A DNA stretch of 23,038 nt from Planctomycetota bacterium. Lineage in GTDB: Bacteria > Planctomycetota > Planctomycetia > Pirellulales > Pirellulaceae. Both the position numbers and the translations under genes were made by a program. The DNA lies in NCBI GenBank assembly GCA_026692885.1, contig JAPLNJ010001221.1, forward strand, positions 1-23,038, given 5' to 3'. Shown one piece after another: positions 1-6,502 of the stretch. The notes below the pieces were generated by a model. That model searched no databases. It had not been told where the DNA came from and was given only the letters and a program-made list of their open reading frames with translations. Every line of letters begins with the position of its first letter. Within the stretch, counting starts at the first letter, position 1.

Positions 1-1
1 C

Positions 2-515
2 TTTACCTACGACGGCGACCGGCCCAAACGCTGGAACGGCGCGCAAGACATGCTGCTCCACGGTTACTGGTTCTGGGATTGGGCCGATCAGCGGCTCAAG
101 ATCGAATCGCTCGACACGGAGCAGCGGGTCCTTACGCTCCAGGGCAAGCCGCAGCACCCCTACGGGTTCCGCCAGGGCCAGTGGTACTACGCTGGAGGGC
201 AACTACGCCGAACCCCGAGGCAACCTCGTCGCCCGCAATCTCTGCTGGGGCGGCCGCTGGGACGAGGTCGAAGCCAAAGCCAAGCCCGGTGTCACGTTCA
301 CCGACAATCTGACCGACCAGGACCCGCAGTTCGTCGACAGAGCCCACGGGAATTTCCAGTTGCGCGAGGACTCGCCGGCCTGGACACTCGGCTTCCAACG
401 GATCCCAATGGAGAAGATCGGACTGTACCCCAGCGATGACCGGGCCAGTTGGCCGGTCCGCCACGAGGTTCGCCCTCAGCCCACATCGCCCGCGCCGTCA
501 GCCACGGGGAAGTAG
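2..515 (+). pseudogene. Beta-helix surface protein remnant, C-terminal part, frameshifted
   Basis: The frame open from base 2 encodes a stretch with GDRPKRW, LHGYWFWDWAD and a QGQWYYA motif. I recognise this as part of the right-handed parallel beta-helix proteins common in planctomycetes. Near base 197 the homology-like signal moves to the third forward frame. It continues there with GNYAEPRGNLVARNLCWGG and DPQFVDRAHGNFQLREDSPA, a typical last-coil and C-terminal segment, and stops at TAG 513-515. In intact relatives a long run of beta-helix coils lies between these two parts, so a deletion as well as a frame change is likely. The gene enters from outside the window, so its start is not visible. 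Such proteins are usually exported and bind or cleave polysaccharides; no catalytic residues survive here. The family call is from motif recognition only. Confidence 0.6.
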
Positions 516-520
516 CACCA

Positions 521-820
521 AGGCGGGTCTTCAATACCCTGGCCGACCTGGGTGCCCTGGTTCTGCGGCGCTGTCGGCGGGTCAACGTGACCGGATGCAC
601 GATTCTCGACTGCGACGGGTGTGGACTGCTCCTGGAAGATGTCCAAAGCGTGCGAGTCTCCGGATGCCTCGTGCGCGACGATCGTCCGGCCGCAGCTCGG
701 CCCGTTGCTCTGCGGCTCACCGGCGGACGGGGGAACATGATCGTTGACAATCTCCTGTTCGGACAGACGGAGATCGCCCCTGGCACCGGGATGGTCCGGG
801 GAAACTACGGGGGAGATTGA
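521..820 (+). pseudogene. Second beta-helix C-terminal fragment
   Basis: This frame reads as regular beta-helix rungs: GALVLRRCRRVNVTGCTILD, then CGLLLEDVQSVRVSGCLVRD, then LRLTGGRGNMIVDNLL. It ends at a natural-looking C-terminus with TGA 818-820. It begins right after the stop of the previous fragment and in a different frame. Because that fragment already has its own C-terminal end, this is probably the tail of a separate, related gene whose N-terminal part was lost. No start codon or ribosome binding site belongs to it. The regular alternation of hydrophobic residues and N/D/G turns supports the fold; the substrate cannot be inferred. An ATG overlaps the stop (TGATG, ATG at 820), as if another gene once followed. 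Confidence 0.55.
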
Positions 821-873
821 TGACGCACGAAACTGACCACGACGACACTTCGCATCGGCGAATCGGTCGGCTC

Positions 874-928
874 TTGTTGCGATCATGCCACCCCGGAGCT
901 TGCCTCCGGGGTGGCAAGATCGCAACAA
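874..928. repeat. 25-base inverted repeat (hairpin) with 5-base loop
   Basis: Arms 874-898 and 904-928 pair at 24 of 25 positions; the only mismatch is A885 against A917. The loop is CTTGC (899-903), and the stem core is GCCACCCCGGAG facing CTCCGGGGTGGC. It lies where a plus-strand frame starting at 820 and a minus-strand signal-peptide frame starting at 947 both break off, so it marks a junction. It could be a REP-type mobile palindrome or a strong bidirectional terminator. No run of T follows it closely on either strand. Confidence 0.75.
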
Positions 929-967
929 ACCATCGGGCAACGTGCATGGCAGTGGCTCCGGTCGTTT
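918..967 (-). repeat. Degenerate copy of a secreted-gene 5' end (partner 3606-3655)
   Basis: Bases 918-967 match 3606-3655 at 43 of 50 positions by eye. On the minus strand both copies contain an ATG (947 and 3635) followed by the beginning of a signal peptide: MHVARWFVAIL here and MQVARWIAAILVSAL in the other copy. Here the coding sequence stops after about 11 codons, exactly where the inverted repeat 874-928 begins. Only the leader and start of a lost secreted protein remain. Confidence 0.6.
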
Positions 968-1055
968 GCCCCGCCACGTGTGCCGGGGACCCTCTATCGG
1001 CGTTTCAAGCATTCAAAGGGCTGCGAGCTCCGCGGCTCAGACTGAGGCCGGCGCA

Positions 1056-1491
1056 TCATCTCTTGTCGGCGCCATCGTCCTCGATCTCGTCTGGCGAGAT
1101 CAGGATAGTCTGCCCGTTGCGGCATCCCCCAGGTCGCCGCGAGTGGCTGGTACAACCGAAAGAAGTTCCTCAATCCGCGTTCGTAGCGGCGCCGGACAGT
1201 CGCCTCCGGCACGCTGTGGCCGCCCATGCGCACCCGGTCGGCGACCCGTTGGACGGCAAAATCCTCGCTGGGAAGCCAGAGAAACACCAGGTGGAACTCG
1301 TAGCCGCCACGAACCAACTCCGCGAGCCACGGCGCCAACGATCGACTGGCGAGGGTGGTCTCGAACGCGAAATCACGTCGCCGGGCGGCCAATTCGCGCA
1401 AGCGAGCGTGCATGATGCTGCCGGCCTCCAACGCGACACTGTCCGGGTCGAAAGCCGCCAATCCCTGAGCGATCGTGTCCGCGTTGACAAG
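1056..1491 (-). pseudogene. Zeta-toxin-like ATPase/kinase fragment lacking Walker A
   Basis: The minus strand reads LVNADTIAQGLAAFDPDS, then AGSIMHARL, FAFETTLASRS, and GYEFHLVFLWLPS, with a basic RVRMGGHSVPEATVRRRYERG segment and a terminal FFRLYQPLAATW. This order is typical of the zeta-toxin / COG4185 predicted ATPase family. The N-terminal nucleotide-binding loop (GPNGAGKT/S) that should precede NAD by about 20 residues is missing; sequence of another origin is joined there. Near 1120 the frame slips: after ATW the expected tail continues one frame over as NGQTILISPDEIEDDG and stops at TGA 1056-1058. With the P-loop absent, the product cannot be an active kinase. The alternative of a short TTG-started functional gene (from 1461) is unlikely. 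Confidence 0.65.
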
Positions 1492-1570
1492 TTTCCTTGC
1501 GTTTGCTGATCGGCTTGCCGGGCTGACATCGCAGCACGAAGTCCTTCAAGTCGTCGTCCTTGATCGGGTT
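1490..1570 (-). pseudogene. Possible HsdM (type I methyltransferase) scrap
   Basis: About 27 codons on the minus strand read NPIKDDDLKDFVLRC followed by KPISKRKET. This recalls the conserved NPL-D-DL-DF-CY-P-KR-ET stretch near the C-terminus of type I restriction-modification HsdM subunits. A stop codon precedes it immediately, and the zeta-like fragment takes over in another frame at its other end. It is too short to be certain; read it as a hint that a restriction locus once lay here. Confidence 0.3.
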
Positions 1571-1626
1571 CCCTCAGTCCGGCGGCGTCTCGACAAGGGT
1601 GCTCGGCAGAACGTATCCTGGCGGGA

Positions 1627-2448
1627 ATGAAAGCCGAGATCGAACGCTATCTGAGCACCGGAGACAGTGACCCGCGGATGACCAACTGGCCGGGGAACAA
1701 CGTCCTGGAAAGGTTGAAGCGGGGCGAAGAGCGTCTGAAGGCCGCGCTGCTGGCTGAAATTCGGCGCCGCGCGGCCCGAGTCCCCATTCCGAGCCCCGAG
1801 AGCATGCCCGGCGACCTGGTGACCTTTGCCCGCGCGAAGCTCGAGCCGATGGTGCGCGGCCTGTTTCCCCGGGTGGAGCAAGAGCGGGTGCTCGGCCTGC
1901 TGGAAGAGTCCGTCACGTTCCTCACGCCCGAGACCATCGAACCGCTGCTCCGCGGACCGGGTTTCCTCGGGACGGCTTGGGCGGTGGCCAACATCTATCT
2001 CGTCGGGATCGGCGCGAAGCCACTGGGTGACGAGATGCAGGGCGTCGTCGGGATGTCCGAGGAAACCACCTGCTACGTCTCGCTCGCGTACTTCGCCGAC
2101 GATCATCCGTTCTCCGATTTCGTCGTCCATGAGGCAGCGCACATTTTTCACAACGCGAAGCGGCGGACCGCGGGTCTGCCGGAGACGAGGCGCCGGCAAT
2201 GGCTGCTGCCGATCGAATTCGGAAAACGCGAGACCTTTGCCTATGCTTGCGAAGCCTACAGTCGCCTGCTCGAACTCGCCCAGCGGCCCGCGGATCGGCG
2301 GCGCGCGCTCGAAAACCTGAAGCAAGGGCCGCTGCCGCCGCGCGGCCAAGTCGATGCCGAAGAGTATCTGGAGATCCTGGCCGAGGCGGTCAGCCGGCGC
2401 AACGGCTGGAAGGCGATCCTGGAGCGCTGCTCGCAGAAGAAGCCCTGA
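1627..2448 (+). CDS. Uncharacterised HExxH protein, putative zinc metallopeptidase-like
   Basis: The 273-residue protein has a clear zinc-binding motif HEAAH (H168, E169, H172) after a predicted strand ending DFVVHEAAHIFH. Downstream, RETFAYACEAYSR offers E202 or E209 as a third ligand, as in gluzincin-type peptidases. The N-terminal 100 residues are charged and helical. There is no signal peptide or membrane segment, so it is probably cytoplasmic. I do not recognise the family, and the substrate is unknown. The start is ATG 1627 with a weak GGCGGGA just upstream and no better candidate. It is the only intact plus-strand gene in the left part. It converges on the toxin-antitoxin pair, with 42 bases between the two stop codons. 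HExxH plus a downstream Glu also fits some nonenzymatic relatives. Confidence 0.7.
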   Translation: MKAEIERYLSTGDSDPRMTNWPGNNVLERLKRGEERLKAALLAEIRRRAARVPIPSPESMPGDLVTFARAKLEPMVRGLFPRVEQERVLGLLEESVTFLTPETIEPLLRGPGFLGTAWAVANIYLVGIGAKPLGDEMQGVVGMSEETTCYVSLAYFADDHPFSDFVVHEAAHIFHNAKRRTAGLPETRRRQWLLPIEFGKRETFAYACEAYSRLLELAQRPADRRRALENLKQGPLPPRGQVDAEEYLEILAEAVSRRNGWKAILERCSQKKP

Positions 2449-2456
2449 CCACGTCT

Positions 2457-2471
2457 TCCTGCTGCGCAGGA
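2457..2471. terminator. Small hairpin between convergent genes
   Basis: TCCTGC and GCAGGA pair around a TGC loop between the stop codons of the HExxH gene and the toxin gene. The position suits a shared terminator, but there is no T-run and the stem is only 6 bp. Confidence 0.25.
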
Positions 2472-2490
2472 GGCCGCGGTTCACGTTGCC

Positions 2491-2919
2491 TCATGAGTCG
2501 GCACCGAATTCGAACGGATTGACAATGTGAAGGCCAACGGCACGCAAGTCACTCACATTGCGAGTCGCCAAGATCAGGCCGTGTACCTGGGCGGTGGCCC
2601 CCAGCAGAGAATCCACCGCGGGAAGCGGACGCAGCGCGTTCAAACGCCCCCAGGCTTCCGCGACTTCCCTGGAGACAGGCAAAATCCGACTCGCGAAATT
2701 TTGATACAGGCCCGTCAACCAGAACTCCAATCGCGCGGCTTGTCGCGCGTCACGCTGGGCGATCAAATCAATGCCCTTACGGATCTCGCCAATGGTCAGC
2801 ACCGAAATGGCTCCGCCCTGCGGAATCAGTTTCGCCTGTTCCCAGGCAGCGACCGCCGGATCGCAGCGTGCTCCTTTTCGCAATTCGGAAAGGATGTTGG
2901 TGTCGAGTAAGTACCGCAT
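2491..2919 (-). CDS. vapC: PIN-domain ribonuclease toxin, FitB/VapC type
   Basis: The 142-residue protein from ATG 2919 begins MRYLLDTNILSELRKG, the typical opening of FitB-like PIN toxins. The acidic metal-binding residues are in place: D6 (LLDTN), E45 (TIGEIRKG), D103 (AVDSLLGA) and D124 in TRNVSDLRAVG. The length matches the family. PIN toxins cut RNA (often tRNA or rRNA) with Mg2+ or Mn2+ and are held inactive by their partner antitoxin. The ATG overlaps the antitoxin stop by one base (TGATG), so translation is probably coupled; a TTG one codon earlier is a less likely start. The pair would usually repress its own promoter through the antitoxin. All catalytic residues are present, so it appears functional. 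Confidence 0.9.
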   Translation of the reverse strand: MRYLLDTNILSELRKGARCDPAVAAWEQAKLIPQGGAISVLTIGEIRKGIDLIAQRDARQAARLEFWLTGLYQNFASRILPVSREVAEAWGRLNALRPLPAVDSLLGATAQVHGLILATRNVSDLRAVGLHIVNPFEFGADS

Positions 2920-3167
2920 CAATCTGCCAGGTTAACGTCTCGGATCGATCCCTCGATTCTGAAGAAATCCGCATCCGTTCCCACGTCGGGCATCGTCCTC
3001 AAGTAGGCTTCGAACGTCATCGCGAGCGTCTTCTGGTCGCCCACCAACAGGACATCGTGAAGAATCGCCCGGTGCTCGTCTTCAACGCTCCGACGGTGCT
3101 CGTCAGCGCGCTGCTTCAATCTGGCGACCAGCGCCGGTTCGACGTCTCGTATCAGTAACTCGGCCAT
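2919..3167 (-). CDS. vapB: Ribbon-helix-helix antitoxin, FitA/VapB type
   Basis: The 82-residue protein starts MAELLIRDVEPALVARLKQR and continues ADEHRRSVEDEHRAIL. This is the strand-helix-helix pattern of FitA-like Arc/MetJ DNA-binding antitoxins. The C-terminal half (EAYLRTMPDVGTDADFFR) would wrap around the toxin. I place the start at ATG 3167 because GAGG lies about nine bases upstream and the RHH strand begins at residue 3. The frame is open further upstream into unrelated pseudogene sequence, so an automatic caller may extend it wrongly to 3635. It is the first gene of the pair and probably binds its own promoter. That promoter would have to lie in the decayed DNA just upstream; I could not identify it. 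Confidence 0.85.
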   Translation of the reverse strand: MAELLIRDVEPALVARLKQRADEHRRSVEDEHRAILHDVLLVGDQKTLAMTFEAYLRTMPDVGTDADFFRIEGSIRDVNLAD

Positions 3168-3179
3168 TGGTTGACACCT

Positions 3180-3635
3180 CATTTCACTCGTTGATTCCTC
3201 GTAGATTCTAGCCGAAACGGCGCGCCCAAACCAGACGGGCGTCGGCAGCATGGGGCGACTTCCCCCGTGGGCGTTGCGCAGGTCGTTGAGCAGCGCCGAC
3301 GGCAGATCCGGAATGCGCCACGCCGCACTGTCCGTCACCTCCACGGTGCCTTCCGTCTGGACATGCCCAGCTTGTCCTACCTGTGAATTGCCGCGTACCG
3401 CGGATCTAGGGGGACAGTGCAGGATCGCCGCCACGTTGTAGCCCGCCAGCGCGTCATAGTAGGCCCGGCGCTGCTGCGGCGTCCACCAGTACCAGTTCTT
3501 GTCTTGGAAGCCGACATGCGGGTCCGGCATGACGAAGAAGGTCACGTCCTGCTTGGCAGGGATGTCCGCGGCCGGGGCGAGACCGGCCGGCAGCGCGGAT
3601 ACCAGGATCGCAGCAATCCATCTGGCAACCTGCAT
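3180..3635 (-). pseudogene. Secreted calcineurin-like phosphoesterase with internal deletion
   Basis: From ATG 3635 the frame encodes a signal peptide (MQVARWIAAILVSALPAGLA) and then DVTFFVMPDPHVGF, the first metal-binding strand (D-x-H) of a calcineurin-like phosphoesterase. Within a few residues it jumps to NWYWWTPQQRRAYYDALAGY and NVAAILH. In intact relatives this segment lies just before the late GH-H metal motif, so roughly 100-150 residues are missing. After ILHC the expected G-H-x-H is lost. The remaining frame (GTVEVTDSAAWRIPDLPSAL and onward) is an unrelated stretch I cannot assign. It runs without a stop into the antitoxin gene. The product cannot be an active phosphoesterase. The 5' end is shared with the repeat at 918-967. 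Confidence 0.6.
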
Positions 3636-3655
3636 GGCAATGACTCCGGTTGTTT
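3606..3655 (-). repeat. Signal-peptide leader repeat, partner of 918-967
   Basis: This copy covers the start codon and first codons of the phosphoesterase pseudogene, plus 20 bases upstream. The similarity to 918-967 includes untranslated sequence. That suggests duplication of a gene start rather than convergence of signal peptides. Confidence 0.6.
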
Positions 3656-3689
3656 AACACCGTTCGAGAAATAGGTGAGCGATGTCTCC

Positions 3690-3749
3690 GTGGCGTAAGC
3701 TTCCAGCTTGCGGTAGAAAGTGGCATCGCAAGCTGGAAGCTTACGCCAC
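3690..3749. repeat. Perfect 23-base inverted repeat, 14-base loop
   Basis: Arms 3690-3712 and 3727-3749 are exact reverse complements; the core reads TGGCGTAAGCTTCCAGCTTG. It sits downstream of the GH51 gene on the minus strand and could end that transcript. Its length and AAGCTTCCAGCTT core resemble dispersed palindromic repeats I associate with planctomycete genomes, so a REP-like origin is more likely than a dedicated terminator. Confidence 0.8.
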
Positions 3750-3791
3750 TTGTTTTCCGAACAGTGCTTACCTTCTGGCGATGTTGGGGGA

Positions 3792-6407
3792 TTACTCGGG
3801 CCGGGCAGGCTTCGCCGGGATGCGCAGCACGTTGACCGAGCGCGGGGCGAGTTCAACGGTGAACTTCCGGCTGCAGCCGGTGAGGGCCTGCCGCTGGGGT
3901 TGGATGCGCAGCGGGTCGTCGAGTGAATTCTCGGCCGTGGCGCGGTCGGCGCGGAGGACGATGTGCTCGCCGGTCGCGCCGACGAATTGCGATCCGGCCA
4001 ACTCGATCGTCGTCGGGACGGGCACGTCGCGGTAATTGGTCGCTCGGACCACGGCCATCTTCTGGCCGCGGTGGTAGCTGGCCGTCGCGAAGAATGTGGG
4101 CAGGGATTCCGCTTCGGTGCGGCTCACCCGCTTGCCGTCTAGGAACATCTCGGCGGAGTTCTTGGTCAGCACCAGGCTGAGATCGTACCACCGATCCTTC
4201 TCAATCGGCCCCTGAATGTCGCCGCCGCCCTTGGTAGCCAGGCCCTCGGCGGGATTGCCCTGGATGGCGGAAAAATGGTTCCCCGCCGCGCCGTAGTTGC
4301 AGAACATGTACCGCTCCGGCCCGCTGGCGTGGAAGAACATCAGGAATCCTTCGTTGCCGCCGGTGCGGCGAGCCTTCACCGTGATCCGGCCGGTCCGCAG
4401 TTCGTTCTTCAGGAACAACATCGCCGGCCCCTTGCCGAGATCCTTCTGCTTCAGCAGCCCGCCTTCCACTGTCCACTGGCCAATGCCGGGCATGTCCCAT
4501 TGGTTCAGCGATGGAAAGTCGTCGCTGAAGACCAGCTTGTTCTGCTCGTCGTAGATGCGGAACTCCTGGAATTCGTTCTCCGTGTGCCATGCGCCCAGTC
4601 CGAACCGGCCTGCCAATAGCGGTTGGTTCGGGTCGGGCTTCGGCAGCACGTCGACCGTCGCGGCGACGTTCACGTCCGGCCGCGTGGCGTTGAAGACCTG
4701 CTGCACGTAGTACGACGCATGGGCGAAGCTGCGCGACGCATCGTACTCGATCAGATTCACGCCCCAGTCGCGTTGGTTTAGATTCGCGAACAGTGGCGCG
4801 TAGCTGGCCAGCGTCACCAGATCGCCGTTGCGTTCGAGCATCATCAGGTAGACCGAGTCGTCCAGCGCTGCGCTCCAGTCGCCGCTGCCGTGATGGTGCG
4901 CGTACTCGCCGACGTAGACCTTCCACGGCTTGCGGGGGTACTTGTCGAAGTAGTCGAAGTTGCTCCGAATCCAGCCCGAAGGCCGATAGGAGTGCTCGTC
5001 GACGATGTCGATGTGGTCGTCGCCGGCCCGGGCGATGGCGCCGGGGTTCAGGCCGCTCCAGTACATGCTCATGATGACGATCAGCTGCGGATACTTGGCC
5101 TTGATGGCGTCGCGGAACTTCTTGTAGTAGTCGCCGTACAGGGCCGGCGGATGCTCGTTGCCGATCTCGACGTACTTCAGCGGGAACGGCTGGGGATGCC
5201 CCATCGCCACGCGCCGCGCCCCCCACTTGGAAGTCTCCGGTCCGAGGGCATATTCGATGGCATCGAGCGTCTGCTGAATGACCGGATCGAGCTGGTCGAG
5301 CGGCCAGTTGTTCTCCGGGTGCACCGTCATGCCAGCGAAGGCGACGTACATGGCGTCGGCCCCGACGTCTTCGCAGAATTCGAGGAACTCGTGATAGCCG
5401 AAGCCGTCGGTCGAGCGGTACTTCCAGTAGCCCCACATGCCGGGCCGCTCCTCGGGCGGGCAGACCATCTTGCGCCAGTCGGGCGCCGATTCCCACGAGA
5501 GGCCTTCGACGTAGCAACCGCCGGGATAGCGGATGAACGAAGGTTTCAGATCTTCCAACAATTTGGCCAAGTCCGGCCGGAGACCGTTGGGCCGATTCTT
5601 GTACGTCGGCGGGAAGAGCGACACCCAATCCAGCTGCAACTTGCCCTGTCCGCGAAACGACAAGACGAAGCGGGCTTGCGGATCGGTGCCGTCGGCCCGA
5701 AGCGTCGCGGTGAATGGCCGCCACGACGCGGCCGGCTCGATGGTGCCAAAATCGTGGCTCGCGAGCATCTTGCCATCGGCCGTCTCCAGCGATGCGGTGA
5801 CTGGCCCTCGATAGCTCTCGGGCCGCAGGTAGAACTTCAGGCGGTAGGATGTGCCCGCCTGCACGTGGATGCCCCAGTAGCCGCTGTTGATCAGCGCCAC
5901 GCGGCCTTCGGGTTTCTCCGCCGGCGCGATCGTCATGGCCAGCGAGCGTGACGACGCGGCGTTCATCGGGTGGGCCTCCGTCAGTTTCATCTCGCCCTTG
6001 GTCCCGCCCTCGTTTCGTAGCGACCAGCCGATCAACGCCCGATTTTCGTCCCAGCCGCAGTTCATCATCCACGGCCAGGGCATGTCCCATTTCTCCTGCG
6101 GCACGCCCGAGGGCAGCTTCTCCAATTCCATCTTCAGCCCGCCGTCGGGTTTCTTGACCAGCTTCATCCCCGGCGGCAGCACGCCCTCTTCGAAGCTGCG
6201 GTTCTGAATCAGTTCGGCGTAGATGCCGCCGTCGAAGCCGTGGCTGATCTCTTCCATGAAGATGCCGTACAGTGTCGGCGAGACCGGGGCTTTTTCTGCC
6301 CGCAAGTCAATCTTGATCGTGGCCCGTGGAGCCTCGCCTCCGTGCGAACTGGCGCCCAGTGAAACGACCAGGATTCCGAGAACGAATCGCAAGCAGGCGA
6401 AATTCAT
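3792..6407 (-). CDS. Secreted GH51 alpha-L-arabinofuranosidase
   Basis: The 871-residue protein releases terminal alpha-L-arabinofuranose from arabinan, arabinoxylan or arabinogalactan side chains. After a signal peptide (MNFACLRFVLGILVVSLG) come VSPTLYGIFMEEISHGFDGG, the usual GH51 opening, and a carbohydrate-binding-like beta-sandwich around residues 150-265. The TIM barrel carries acid/base E418 (VEIGNEHP) and nucleophile E501 (VYVGEYAHHHGSG). A LamG/jelly-roll-like insertion occupies roughly residues 610-770. The family C-terminal domain ends APRSVNVLRI. I prefer ATG 6407 to ATG 6425 because GGAG lies eight bases upstream of it and nothing comparable precedes the other. It follows the sulfatase by 95 bases and is the last gene of the probable operon. 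Both catalytic residues are present. Confidence 0.92.
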   Translation of the reverse strand: MNFACLRFVLGILVVSLGASSHGGEAPRATIKIDLRAEKAPVSPTLYGIFMEEISHGFDGGIYAELIQNRSFEEGVLPPGMKLVKKPDGGLKMELEKLPSGVPQEKWDMPWPWMMNCGWDENRALIGWSLRNEGGTKGEMKLTEAHPMNAASSRSLAMTIAPAEKPEGRVALINSGYWGIHVQAGTSYRLKFYLRPESYRGPVTASLETADGKMLASHDFGTIEPAASWRPFTATLRADGTDPQARFVLSFRGQGKLQLDWVSLFPPTYKNRPNGLRPDLAKLLEDLKPSFIRYPGGCYVEGLSWESAPDWRKMVCPPEERPGMWGYWKYRSTDGFGYHEFLEFCEDVGADAMYVAFAGMTVHPENNWPLDQLDPVIQQTLDAIEYALGPETSKWGARRVAMGHPQPFPLKYVEIGNEHPPALYGDYYKKFRDAIKAKYPQLIVIMSMYWSGLNPGAIARAGDDHIDIVDEHSYRPSGWIRSNFDYFDKYPRKPWKVYVGEYAHHHGSGDWSAALDDSVYLMMLERNGDLVTLASYAPLFANLNQRDWGVNLIEYDASRSFAHASYYVQQVFNATRPDVNVAATVDVLPKPDPNQPLLAGRFGLGAWHTENEFQEFRIYDEQNKLVFSDDFPSLNQWDMPGIGQWTVEGGLLKQKDLGKGPAMLFLKNELRTGRITVKARRTGGNEGFLMFFHASGPERYMFCNYGAAGNHFSAIQGNPAEGLATKGGGDIQGPIEKDRWYDLSLVLTKNSAEMFLDGKRVSRTEAESLPTFFATASYHRGQKMAVVRATNYRDVPVPTTIELAGSQFVGATGEHIVLRADRATAENSLDDPLRIQPQRQALTGCSRKFTVELAPRSVNVLRIPAKPARPE

Positions 6408-6502
6408 GTTGGTTACTCCAGACATTTTGGTTTCAGGCCGTACATAACTTTCCTTGTTAGACAGAACCCTCCGAACTCATGTGCAACGGATATCATCAAC
6501 CC

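Noticed and set aside
1546..2484. Minus-strand frame of 312 codons opposite the HExxH gene
   Set aside because: No motif or signal peptide is visible. The plus-strand frame has HEAAH and a balanced composition, so this is a shadow.
2919..3635. A single 238-codon gene starting at 3635
   Set aside because: Its N-terminal part is a broken secreted phosphoesterase and its last 82 codons are a complete RHH antitoxin with its own GAGG site. A signal peptide on an antitoxin makes no sense.
4201..6090. Second long minus-strand frame of 629 codons
   Set aside because: It overlaps the GH51 gene in another frame, is dominated by Arg and has no motifs, whereas the GH51 frame has both catalytic glutamates.
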